Of a stretch of DNA of 64,000 nucleotides, positions 24,311 through 32,690 are shown piece by piece. This DNA is from CAYNZP01 sp964401835 (lineage in GTDB: Bacteria; Planctomycetota; Phycisphaerae; SM23-33): assembly GCA_964401835.1 (NCBI GenBank), contig CAYNZP010000002.1, positions 1-64,000 on the forward strand, written 5' to 3'. Every line of letters begins with the position of its first letter. Position 1 is the first letter of the stretch. A model generated the notes under the pieces. That model was not told where the DNA came from. It was given only the letters and a program-made list of their open reading frames with translations, and did no database searches. A program made the translations under genes and the position numbers.

Positions 24311-25708
24311 TCAGGCAATCTTTGATTCTTTATTTATTCCCTTAAGGATTGCCCTAAGTGCTGGATATTGGTCGGTTTTTTGAGATTCAACTTTTTCCGG
24401 CTCTTCCTCGGCAGGGATGGGCGATTCGGATACGTTTTCACCCGCCTGTGTTTCCTGTGGGGTTGACTGGGACGAATTGCCCCCAAGCTTCACCAACTCA
24501 AGGATCGATGGTTGCTGCTGTGAGGAATCTTCATCATTGTCTTGTTCTAAGGAAGCCGCCGACTTATCTGTCAAAATTTCCATGCCCCCTTCAAACTCAC
24601 TATCTTTATGAATATGAGTCTCGGCTACATCCTCAGCTTCAAGCCGTTTTTCGGCTTCATTCAATTTTACAAGCCATGCTTCCAATTCTTTTGTGACTGG
24701 GTTATCGGGTTCTGCAAGCCTGTGGTCGTGGTTGCCCCCAAGATCAGGTTCACCTTCAGATTCCACTTGAGCTACCACCTCCATTGTTTCATTTGTGCTG
24801 GAAGAAAGATTGTCTTGTTCTTCATTATTAGCAGAAGGTGGGACTGGTGACGTTTTTGTAATTCCGTCCCGTACTTTTGCCGCAGCATTATCGCGTAAAT
24901 TGTTTACAGATAATTTTTGCTCGTCGGTCATATCTTTTCCGATGCTTTGAGCCAGCCAAATTTCAGGTGATTCCATAATTTCCTTAGCCAGGGACATGTA
25001 ATCCTCCGCTGCGTGTGAGTCGGGCGCAAATTCCTGAATGCTTTCGCCTGATGCTGGGCATTCACGCATGCGGACATTTTCCCGGATTACCGTTTCCATG
25101 ACCTTACCGGGAAGAGCACGCCTGAGTTCAGTTAATACCAGGCGGCTTAGCCGTGTTCTGCCGTCATAACGACACGCCAGAACTCCGCCAAGTTCAATCT
25201 GATGATCAAAACCATCGCGTACATCTTCGAGGGTTGTCAGTAATATTTTCAGACCGTCCAAGGCCAAAATCGAAGTTTCAACAGGAACCAGGACTGTCTT
25301 GGCTGCCAGAAGAGCATTACCGATGAGTTTATTGCCAAGACTTGGTGGGCAATCTATGAAAATATAGTCATACCCTTCCATATTGGCCAAAAGCTTACGG
25401 AGTTGTCCGCCTTGTGTCGGCCTAAGTTCGTGAGCCACAGAATCCAGCTTTCCGCTTGCCGGAGCGAGTGATACGTTGGGGGCAACATCTTTTATTGGTT
25501 CTAAACCTTTTCCGTTGCATAAAGCCTCAGCCAGACGATTGTCCTCTTCGATACCATACCAACGTGAAGAAGCAGCCTGTCCGTCAAGATCAACCAATAG
25601 GACTTTCTTGCCGAGTTTTCCCAGAGACGCGGAAAGGTTAACTGCGGTTGTGGTTTTTCCCGTGCCGCCCTTTTCGTTAACAATCGCTATTACGTTTTGT
25701 TTTATCAT
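24311..25708 (-). CDS. ParA/MinD-family ATPase with long acidic C-terminal extension
   Basis: Residues 1-240 form a complete ParA ATPase: deviant Walker A KGGTGKT (13-19), DLDGQA at 40-45 and FIDCPPSLGN (Walker B region). Residues 240-465 are low-complexity, rich in Glu, Ser, Gln and Pro, and likely disordered; ordinary ParA proteins are about 260 residues. The paired gene downstream encodes a membrane protein with a similar disordered region, so this ATPase may position a membrane or secretion complex rather than segregate DNA. That is inference; there is no ParB gene beside it. The start at ATG 25708 precedes the canonical first strand. Confidence 0.88.
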   Translation of the reverse strand: MIKQNVIAIVNEKGGTGKTTTAVNLSASLGKLGKKVLLVDLDGQAASSRWYGIEEDNRLAEALCNGKGLEPIKDVAPNVSLAPASGKLDSVAHELRPTQGGQLRKLLANMEGYDYIFIDCPPSLGNKLIGNALLAAKTVLVPVETSILALDGLKILLTTLEDVRDGFDHQIELGGVLACRYDGRTRLSRLVLTELRRALPGKVMETVIRENVRMRECPASGESIQEFAPDSHAAEDYMSLAKEIMESPEIWLAQSIGKDMTDEQKLSVNNLRDNAAAKVRDGITKTSPVPPSANNEEQDNLSSSTNETMEVVAQVESEGEPDLGGNHDHRLAEPDNPVTKELEAWLVKLNEAEKRLEAEDVAETHIHKDSEFEGGMEILTDKSAASLEQDNDEDSSQQQPSILELVKLGGNSSQSTPQETQAGENVSESPIPAEEEPEKVESQKTDQYPALRAILKGINKESKIA

Positions 25709-25951
25709 GGTCTTGCACCGTCTAAGAAAAGATTACAAAATTTCCAAAGGATTGTTTTTGGATTTGGCGGCTCGATTTGCCGCAAGTTCTTTTAAAGTGC
25801 GAGCCTTTGCTCAGGATTGGGAGCCCGCACCATGTTTACTTTTGGCCGCAATACCCCTGCTCGTAGTCAGGTATTTCCATGAAAAGTTTAGGATACGTAC
25901 TTCGAAGATGCAAAATTGCGGAGAAAAAATCCCCCACGTCCAAAAAAGCAC

Positions 25952-26035
25952 TGCCGGAGGTGGGACTCGAACCCACACTATGTTGCCATAACGGGATTTT
26001 GAATCCCGCGCGTCTGCCAATTCCGCCACTCCGGC
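25952..26035 (-). tRNA. tRNA-Leu (anticodon CAA)
   Basis: The minus strand forms a class II tRNA: acceptor GCCGGAG/CTCCGGC with discriminator A, anticodon stem CGGGA/TCCCG with loop TTCAAAA (CAA), a long variable arm TTATGGCAACATAG and T-loop TTCGAGTC. No CCA is encoded. Confidence 0.96.
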
Positions 26036-26290
26036 AAAGAGTACTGCGGTAACATACTTCAAAGTAATTTTTTTTACAACCCCACTGGAATATAGCCAGC
26101 TGATAATCGGAAAAATTTTGTTTCAAAAGGACTTATGAAACTTAATTCCACCAGATTTTTCATTTTTTAAAATTTTCCAAAAAGATCCCGGCATTTTGGC
26201 ATTTAGACTTATTGAATCTTACATTTCCTTAGTCCCGCCTTAGAGCAAGAGGACGCCCATAGTAGCGTCAGAAAATGGAGGAATGGGACA

Positions 26291-27142
26291 ATGCCAAGAA
26301 AACAATTAATAGAAAAGACAATTTTAACTGCTGCAGCGATAGCTCTGCTCGCTTTATCTTCGCCACAAGCCCTTGGCAGCCCGGTAGATATCAGTGAGGT
26401 TGCATTGTATTCCGGTGGTTCTATCGACCTTGGCAACGGCGTTTCTATTGATGGTCCTATCATGGCTGAAGGTGATATTTCGGTTGGGAATAATTCTCAA
26501 TTGAATGATGTCTACGGTGGAAGTTCTGTCGATCTGGGCCAGAATACTACCTCAGCAACGGTCATGGAATATCTTTCGAATCTCGCGACCATGGGAAATA
26601 CGCCCCAGCATGAAAATATTGGAAATCAGGATATTTCTGGCGACGAAAATTCCACGACTACTCTGGATTCAGGCCGGTATAAATCATTATCCTTTGCTAA
26701 AAATGTGACCTTGAACCTTTCCGCCGGTACATATACTGTCGAGAAGTTAGATATTGATGAAGATAGTGTCGTGAATATTGATACTTCAGCAGGTGATGTA
26801 GTCCTCGATATTGTCGGCTCGTTCAGCTCGAAACGAAACGTAAGTTTCCAGAAAACCGGCGATGGAAATTTCGAGATTAATATCTTTGACGGCGACTTCT
26901 TACTGGAACGAGATTCTGAACTTGATGCTGTCGTTAGAGTTTACGGCGGAACGATTACTACGGGGAGAGAAGTTCAGCTTGCTGGGAGCATATGGGCAAC
27001 AGGGGATGTCAATATCGGTGCCCTAAGCAGCTTTACCTTCCGCGCAACGGAGGTCCCGGAACCCGGTATGCTTGTTCTGGTTGGAAGCGGAGGATTTTTC
27101 TTCCTGCTGAAGAAACATGCCCAGAAAAGAAACAGAGTCTAG
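26291..27142 (+). CDS. PEP-CTERM surface protein with bactofilin/autotransporter-like beta repeats
   Basis: The 283-residue protein starts with a signal peptide (1-30) after ATGGAGGAATGGGACA. The mature part is rich in Ser, Asn, Asp, Gly and Val in short repeated strands (GGSIDLGNGVSI, SVGNNSQL, LSFAKNVTLNLSAGTYTV, GDFLLERDSELD, GREVQLAGSI, GDVNIGAL) that suggest a right-handed beta-helix like polymer-forming proteins. The C-terminus is a PEP-CTERM signal: PEP at 256-258, a Val/Gly/Phe helix and a basic tail KKHAQKR. It should be processed by an exosortase and end up at the surface or in the matrix. A strong terminator follows. Confidence 0.9.
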   Translation: MPRKQLIEKTILTAAAIALLALSSPQALGSPVDISEVALYSGGSIDLGNGVSIDGPIMAEGDISVGNNSQLNDVYGGSSVDLGQNTTSATVMEYLSNLATMGNTPQHENIGNQDISGDENSTTTLDSGRYKSLSFAKNVTLNLSAGTYTVEKLDIDEDSVVNIDTSAGDVVLDIVGSFSSKRNVSFQKTGDGNFEINIFDGDFLLERDSELDAVVRVYGGTITTGREVQLAGSIWATGDVNIGALSSFTFRATEVPEPGMLVLVGSGGFFFLLKKHAQKRNRV

Positions 27143-27159
27143 GCAATAAGCTTTGAGCA

Positions 27160-27196
27160 AAAGGCCCATGGAACTTTATCCATTGGCCTTTTTTTT
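27160..27196 (+). terminator. Rho-independent terminator of the PEP-CTERM gene
   Basis: AAAGGCC (27160-27166) pairs with GGCCTTT (27185-27191), extended inward by ATGGA/TCCAT after one mismatch, and is followed by a run of T. It also borders the stop of the convergent protease gene. Confidence 0.92.
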
Positions 27197-27662
27197 ATTG
27201 CAAAGACTTGTTTATTAGCCCGATAGCGACTTCAACGAGTTTGCCAAAAGAAGATGATAATTCCTGGCTTAGCTCGCGTCCAAATTCAATATTCCCGGGC
27301 TGGATTGCCATTATTGTTACATCTTCCGGTCTTTTCGCAAAATTTTCACATAAATTGAGTGTCTCAAGAAAAGGGACATCATGCATGCTGACGCGGTGTT
27401 GAGGCAATTCCGCCGGCAACTGCTGGGGTGAGATTATCCGATACCCCCCCGGATGCAGTTGCATCTCGGCTGCGTCAAAAACAATTAACCTGTCAGCTGA
27501 CTCGATTATATTAAGGAGATTCAGCCCTCCCGCCCCGCCATCAACGAACTCGACATCTTTAGGCCAGTCATGGGCGATTTTAACTGCTTCTGCCAATAGC
27601 GCACCGATACCCTCATCGCGCATAAGAATATTACCGATGCCAAGTACGGTTAATTTAGCCAT
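27195..27662 (-). CDS. [NiFe]-hydrogenase maturation protease (HyaD/HycI family)
   Basis: The 155-residue protein has the signature GIGNILMRDEGIG, with the nickel-binding Glu in DEGIG, the FVDGGAGG strand, DAAEM and the conserved His in VSMHDVPF. These proteases trim the C-terminus of the hydrogenase large subunit after nickel insertion. No hydrogenase gene is in the window, but its presence predicts one elsewhere in the genome. It lies 43 bp downstream of hisB and is probably the last gene of that operon, an unusual place for it. Confidence 0.92.
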   Translation of the reverse strand: MAKLTVLGIGNILMRDEGIGALLAEAVKIAHDWPKDVEFVDGGAGGLNLLNIIESADRLIVFDAAEMQLHPGGYRIISPQQLPAELPQHRVSMHDVPFLETLNLCENFAKRPEDVTIMAIQPGNIEFGRELSQELSSSFGKLVEVAIGLINKSLQ

Positions 27663-27705
27663 GACAAGGTAATTCTATACACTGCCCTGTCTCAGGCCAA
27701 AGAAT

Positions 27706-28293
27706 TTAAAGCTTACCCTTTGTGGAGGGTATTTCGCCTTTACGTGATGGGTCTATCTGCTTAGCCTGCCTGAGTGCCTGTGCAAGGGCCTTGAAGATCG
27801 CTTCAGCGATGTGGTGATCGTTTGAGCCGTATGGAACAGTTACGTGTAGGTTCATACCGGCAGTGGAAGCAAAACGCTTTATGAATTCCTCGATAAGCTG
27901 AGTATCAAATGAGCCTATCTTGTCACCACTGAAGCAGACGTTATAGACGATTGCAGCCCTGCCGGAAAGGTCCACCGCTACATTCGCGACAGTCTCTTCC
28001 ATTGGGACAGCCGCAGAGCCATAACGATTTATTCCGGCTTTGTCACCCAATGCCTCTGTAAGGGCCTGGCCGAGAACGATTGCGACATCTTCTGTCGTGT
28101 GATGATCGTCAACCTGCAGGTCGCCCTCAGCTGCGACCGTAATATCAGTCAGGCTGTGCTTGCCAAGATGATCCAGCATATGATCAAGAAAACCTACGCC
28201 GGTCTTGGCCTTTACCTTGCCTGTTCCGTCGAGATTAATCGTCATCTCGATTTTCGTTTCTTTTGTTTCACGTTGTATCGTTGAAGTTCTCAT
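27706..28293 (-). CDS. hisB: Imidazoleglycerol-phosphate dehydratase
   Basis: The 195-residue monofunctional enzyme catalyses step six of histidine synthesis. Its manganese-binding His motifs are visible: GFLDHMLDHLGKH, DDHHTTED, and NDHHIAEA near the C-terminus. It lacks the phosphatase domain of the E. coli fusion. It starts 2 bp after the hisC stop, so the two are translationally coupled. Confidence 0.97.
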   Translation of the reverse strand: MRTSTIQRETKETKIEMTINLDGTGKVKAKTGVGFLDHMLDHLGKHSLTDITVAAEGDLQVDDHHTTEDVAIVLGQALTEALGDKAGINRYGSAAVPMEETVANVAVDLSGRAAIVYNVCFSGDKIGSFDTQLIEEFIKRFASTAGMNLHVTVPYGSNDHHIAEAIFKALAQALRQAKQIDPSRKGEIPSTKGKL

Positions 28294-28295
28294 TT

Positions 28296-29345
28296 TCAGA
28301 CAAGCTCTTTCAATGCTTTAACCAATGCTTCATTCTGCTGCTGCGTACCTACCGTAATCCGCAGCTTATCCTCTAAGGCAGGCTGTTTAAAGTATCGGAC
28401 CAGTATGCCCTTGGCCTTGAGGCCGGTGTATATTCTTTCGGCGTCACCTTTTGCCGGTCGGGCCAAAAGAAAATTGGCCTGTGAAGGTAAGACCTTGAAT
28501 CCAAGTGTCTCAAGCTCTCTTTTTAGCTCTTCGCGGGAGGCTTTTACCTTTTCAGCGTTAGCATTTTTACAGGCCTGGTCTTTAACCGCAGCCGTTCCAA
28601 CACTGCAGGCGATGGCGTCAACGTTATAGCTGTCTTTTACTTTAACCAGACCGTCCAGCACGCACGGTTGGGCTATTCCAAAACCCAGCCGCAAACCAGC
28701 CAGAGAATAACCTTTAGAAAGTGTCCGCAGTATAATTACGTTTTCATACTTCCTGGTAAGCTCAATTGCATTCTGATCTGCGAAATCCGCATAAGCCTCG
28801 TCAATTACCAGTAACCCATCTAAATTTTCCGCCAGATGCTCGAGCGTTTCCATTGGTACAACAGTGCCCGACGGGCTGTTAGGTGAGGCGATGAAAATGA
28901 CAGCTCCATTGGCTTCGATTATCTTATCGGCAGGAAATTCGTAATTTTCGCCATATGGAATTTCTACAACTTTCGCATTTTGGATTTGGGCTAGTGTTCG
29001 GTAAAGAACATATGTCGGCGTTGGAAAAACAACAACGCTACGCTCAGGGCCAGCACACGCACGCATGATCATGGTTAGAAGATCGTCACTGCCGTTACCA
29101 GCAAGTACCCAGTCTTTTGCCACACCTAAGGCCTCGCCAACAGCTCTGCAGAAATCGCTCGCCATTGGGTCTGAATAGCGTCTCAGGCATTCTCCGTCAA
29201 AACTGCGCAGCACTTCCATAGCTGCTGGCGAAGGCGGGTACGGATTTTCATTGGTGTTCAGCTTGACAACCTTCTGTCCAACGTCCGGTTGCTCACCGGG
29301 CTCATAGCCGGTCATCGCATCAATATTTTCACGAAATAAACTCAT
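28296..29345 (-). CDS. hisC: Histidinol-phosphate aminotransferase
   Basis: The 349-residue fold-type I aminotransferase converts imidazole acetol phosphate to histidinol phosphate. It has KLNTNENPYPPSP at 28-40, Asp182 and Tyr185 of DEAY, and the PLP lysine Lys211 in RTLSKGYSLAGLRLG. Its ATG overlaps the hisD stop by 4 bp. It lies between hisD and hisB in the usual order. Confidence 0.96.
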   Translation of the reverse strand: MSLFRENIDAMTGYEPGEQPDVGQKVVKLNTNENPYPPSPAAMEVLRSFDGECLRRYSDPMASDFCRAVGEALGVAKDWVLAGNGSDDLLTMIMRACAGPERSVVVFPTPTYVLYRTLAQIQNAKVVEIPYGENYEFPADKIIEANGAVIFIASPNSPSGTVVPMETLEHLAENLDGLLVIDEAYADFADQNAIELTRKYENVIILRTLSKGYSLAGLRLGFGIAQPCVLDGLVKVKDSYNVDAIACSVGTAAVKDQACKNANAEKVKASREELKRELETLGFKVLPSQANFLLARPAKGDAERIYTGLKAKGILVRYFKQPALEDKLRITVGTQQQNEALVKALKELV

Positions 29346-30670
29346 TGCTTTTTACTACTCTTTCTGATTTCGACAGCTTTTGCGTGGGCAGTCAGGCCCT
29401 CGCGAGTTGCGAAGTCTATTACATCCTCGGCATCTTCGAGTAAAGATGCTTCGTCATATTTAATAACACTAGAGGGCTTGAGAAAGTCGTTACAGCTCAA
29501 TGGCCCGAAGAATTTTGCTGTTCCACCTGTCGGGAGCACGTGCGAAGGTCCGGCATAGTAGTCTCCCAAAGATACCGGCGTAAAAGAGCCGAGGAAAATC
29601 GCCCCGGAATTGCGTATCTTCGAAAGGACAGCGTCGTCATCTTTTGTAACAATCTGAAGGTGCTCCGTAGCGAAGTCATTAGCTACATCGCAGGCCGTGT
29701 CAATATCATCCACTACGATAATCGCACTGTAATTGTCTATGGCATCGCTTGCAGCTTCTGCCCTATCCAGCGTTTTAAGTTGTTCATCAAGGCTATTTGC
29801 GACTTGTTGGGCAAGTTTTTCCGAGGTCGTCACAAGAATAGCCGAGCCCGGCGCGTGTTCTGCCTGAGCCAACATGTCAGCACAGAGCCAATCCGGGTTA
29901 GCTGCCTCATCTGCGATTATCAAAACTTCACTAGGCCCGGCGATGCTGTCGATTCCGACTTTACCCATAATCTGCTGCTTGGCTTGGGCTACAAAGGCAT
30001 TGCCCGGGCCGACGATCTTCTGGACGGGCTCAATTGTTTCAGTCCCATAGGCCAAAGCTGCAATAGCCTGAGCCCCGCCAACTCTATAGACTTCTTCGAT
30101 TCCAAGTTCCCCAGCAAGGGCCAGAACCATTGGATTTATATCCCCTTCGCACGTTGGCGGTGAAACCAGGACAATTTCCTTTACTCCCGCAACCAGAGCA
30201 GGCACTACGGTCATCAAAACTGTCGAAGGATAAATAGCCCTGCCACCCGGCACATACACCCCAACGCGGTCAATCGGACCGTAGCGAACTGAAAGCTCAC
30301 GATTGCCTCTTTTGAGGATATCTGGTGCCTGGATTTTAATGCTTTCCTGATATTCGCGGATGTTATCGGCAGCCTTACGGATAAGGGAAAGGAATTTCGG
30401 ATCTGCATCTTTGCGGGCTTGGTCGATCTGCTTTTTTGACACACGGATTGCGTCAGGCGTCAATTCTGCCTTATCCAGTTTGGCAGTTAGTTCGATAAGG
30501 GCCTGGTCACCAAGGTTTGAGACTTGCTCTATTATGTCCTTTACTATTTCCCCAACGTCCAATTTACCCGCCGCTTCGTCAGTCAATCCTCCTGCGCGCA
30601 ACTTATCCCTCGCCGCCAGTACGGCGGCTTCAGTTAACGGTGAATTGGTTTTAATAATCCGTATGCTCAT
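29342..30670 (-). CDS. hisD: Histidinol dehydrogenase
   Basis: The 442-residue NAD-dependent zinc enzyme carries out the last two oxidations of histidine synthesis. Family blocks include YVPGGRAIYPSTVLM, RVGGAQAIAALAYGT, KIVGPGNAFVAQAK, IDSIAGPSEVLII, TEHLQI and AGPSHVLPTGGTAKF. Start 30670 (MSIRIIKT) gives the usual length; an in-frame codon 13 positions upstream has no support. It overlaps hisC. Confidence 0.97.
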   Translation of the reverse strand: MSIRIIKTNSPLTEAAVLAARDKLRAGGLTDEAAGKLDVGEIVKDIIEQVSNLGDQALIELTAKLDKAELTPDAIRVSKKQIDQARKDADPKFLSLIRKAADNIREYQESIKIQAPDILKRGNRELSVRYGPIDRVGVYVPGGRAIYPSTVLMTVVPALVAGVKEIVLVSPPTCEGDINPMVLALAGELGIEEVYRVGGAQAIAALAYGTETIEPVQKIVGPGNAFVAQAKQQIMGKVGIDSIAGPSEVLIIADEAANPDWLCADMLAQAEHAPGSAILVTTSEKLAQQVANSLDEQLKTLDRAEAASDAIDNYSAIIVVDDIDTACDVANDFATEHLQIVTKDDDAVLSKIRNSGAIFLGSFTPVSLGDYYAGPSHVLPTGGTAKFFGPLSCNDFLKPSSVIKYDEASLLEDAEDVIDFATREGLTAHAKAVEIRKSSKKQ

Positions 30671-30723
30671 AGTTCTGGACAATTTACACCTGAAAAGCCT
30701 TTTTTGCAATGAGATGAAGAGAA

Positions 30724-31545
30724 CTACTTTCGGGAAAGACCTTTCAGGATAAGCTTTTCAATTGCCTTGGCAGCCCCGTCAGCATCGTGATGGTCAGTAA
30801 TAAAATCGGCAGCTTTTTTAGCTTCCACGGCAGCGTTGTCCATTGCCACGCCAACACCGGCCCATTTCAGCATTCCGACATCGTTGGCGTTATCACCGAT
30901 GGCCATGACCTGCTGGCGGGGAATTTCCAATCGTTCCGCAATTGTCTTAAGAGCCTTGGCCTTGGATGCACTGATACGCATTATCTGCAACAGGAACCCT
31001 TCAGTTTGCACTATTGATACCCGACAGGGAAATTTTATCAGTATCGCATGGGCGAGCCTGAGCATAATGCTTTCATCGCCCAGGAACATTAATTTAGTAA
31101 CATCTCCCTTAAGCCAATTTTTTATAGGGGCAATCACATCCGGCTTATATTGCCGGGCTGTTTCCGTAAGAAACCGCTTGTCAATCCGGTCGGTGAACCA
31201 GCAATCGAGAATTTCCGCAGATACCAAAACATCAGGATATTTCTTCCTAGCCAGATAAATTATCCCCTTTGCCAATTCATATGGCAGAGGTTTATGGAGT
31301 ATTATCTTTTCATTGGTCGGGTCGAAGACCAGTGCGCCGTTGTAATTGATCATAGGTGTATCAAGCTTCAAAAGGCTGTAATACGGCATGACGCTTCTGG
31401 GCGGCCTGGCTGTAGCCAGAACGATGTGAGCTCCCACCCGCTTTCTCACAGCTTCAATAATCGCTGAAGTTGTCTTGGTTATCTGCTTGGCTGAGTTAAG
31501 CAGTGTTCCGTCGAGATCAATGGCTACAAGGCGTATTTTTTTCAT
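30724..31545 (-). CDS. HAD-superfamily phosphatase, Cof/YbiV type
   Basis: The 273-residue protein has the HAD motifs AIDLDGTLL (nucleophile Asp10, acid/base Asp12), motif II around ATARPP, and GDNANDVGML, with the large C2B cap of Cof-type sugar phosphatases. ATG 31545 is chosen because it directly precedes the first strand; an upstream frame extends into the divergent gene. It is the first gene of the his group, 53 bp upstream of hisD. The operon has no recognisable histidinol-phosphatase, so this enzyme is a candidate, though Cof-type enzymes usually act on sugar phosphates. Confidence 0.9.
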   Translation of the reverse strand: MKKIRLVAIDLDGTLLNSAKQITKTTSAIIEAVRKRVGAHIVLATARPPRSVMPYYSLLKLDTPMINYNGALVFDPTNEKIILHKPLPYELAKGIIYLARKKYPDVLVSAEILDCWFTDRIDKRFLTETARQYKPDVIAPIKNWLKGDVTKLMFLGDESIMLRLAHAILIKFPCRVSIVQTEGFLLQIMRISASKAKALKTIAERLEIPRQQVMAIGDNANDVGMLKWAGVGVAMDNAAVEAKKAADFITDHHDADGAAKAIEKLILKGLSRK

Positions 31546-31610
31546 AATTTGTAAAACATCATAGCCATTACTTTTAATTTTCCCAATAGTTGGCATAAAA
31601 TGTTGGTACC

Positions 31611-32690
31611 ATGGACACAATAACACAGGGACTTTTGGGGGCCGCTACAGCCCAACTTGGTTTCAGGCAAAAAATCGGCCGGGATGCAACCTGGGTCGCT
31701 GCGGCAGCGGCCGTCTTGCCCGATCTGGACATATTCATCTCGCCATTTTTAGCCCTGACCGGTTCGGAAATAGACGAGTTTTCGCAGGTTGTCATTCATC
31801 GAGGGGCCAGTCATTCGTTGGTTCTAGCTCCGTTTTTTTCTTTAATCATAGCCGGGCTCTGGTGGTGGTTCAGAAGAAACGGCAGACACTCCAAGCCTTT
31901 TTGGTTACTTTATTTTTGCGCGTTCGTAGCGACTTCGACGCACTCCCTTCTGGATTGGTGTACAAGTTATGGCACACAACTGCTTCTGCCCTTTTCAAAT
32001 GCTCGCTTCGCACTTGATGCCGCACCGATAATTGACATCATTTATACCCCTATCCTGATAATTACGCTTTCAACCTGTTATCTGGTTCGGAAAATCATTT
32101 CAAAAGACCGCGTCAGACGTGTCCGGGTAACATTAATTATCGGTTGGGTGGGAATCGTCTTAAGCACAGGCTACCTGGCAACCGGGAAAGTCTTGCAACA
32201 ATGGGCTATAGCCAAGGTCTCCACCGGGTACTTTAAAGGCGAGACGGATATCCGTTATGATGCTTATCCCAGAGTAGGAACGATCTTTCTCTGGCGGGTG
32301 GTGGCTGAAACGCCAGATAGTTGGTACGCATTCAGGGTTCATCACTTCTCATCAAATCCCCACACAATTGGCAAACCGGAAGTAGTCGCGAAAGTTCCAG
32401 AGAATCAATGGATATCCCGGGCGAAAAAAACAAAGGGATTCAAAACTTACGATTGGTTTGCCCGCAGCCGAGTCAGACCCGAATACAAAAAACTTAACGG
32501 CTTCCACATCGTAACGTTTCATGACATGCGATATTCCGCATCATCGAACGGGACCGAAAGCCTCTGGCCCCTGGTGGTGGAAATTGACCCAATGAACAAT
32601 GTGTCATTTATAGGCAGACGAACGGCCCGTCCTGGGGTGAGTTTTAAAAAATATGCAGCTCAAACATGGGAAGACATTTGGAATCCCTAG
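31611..32690 (+). CDS. YdjM/PF04307-family membrane-bound metal-dependent hydrolase
   Basis: The 359-residue protein has the family layout: N-terminal MDTITQGLLGAA, acidic VLPDLDIF (Asp38, Asp40), HRGASHSL (His63, His68), about five transmembrane helices in residues 70-205, and THSLLDW (His111, Asp115). The C-terminal 150 residues form a soluble domain, typical of the longer members. The substrate is unknown. It is divergent from the HAD gene and its end overlaps the carB end by 4 bp. Confidence 0.88.
   Translation: MDTITQGLLGAATAQLGFRQKIGRDATWVAAAAAVLPDLDIFISPFLALTGSEIDEFSQVVIHRGASHSLVLAPFFSLIIAGLWWWFRRNGRHSKPFWLLYFCAFVATSTHSLLDWCTSYGTQLLLPFSNARFALDAAPIIDIIYTPILIITLSTCYLVRKIISKDRVRRVRVTLIIGWVGIVLSTGYLATGKVLQQWAIAKVSTGYFKGETDIRYDAYPRVGTIFLWRVVAETPDSWYAFRVHHFSSNPHTIGKPEVVAKVPENQWISRAKKTKGFKTYDWFARSRVRPEYKKLNGFHIVTFHDMRYSASSNGTESLWPLVVEIDPMNNVSFIGRRTARPGVSFKKYAAQTWEDIWNP

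Noticed and set aside
29540..30163. 207-codon plus-strand frame inside hisD
   Set aside because: Antisense to a clearly conserved enzyme; no independent evidence of coding.
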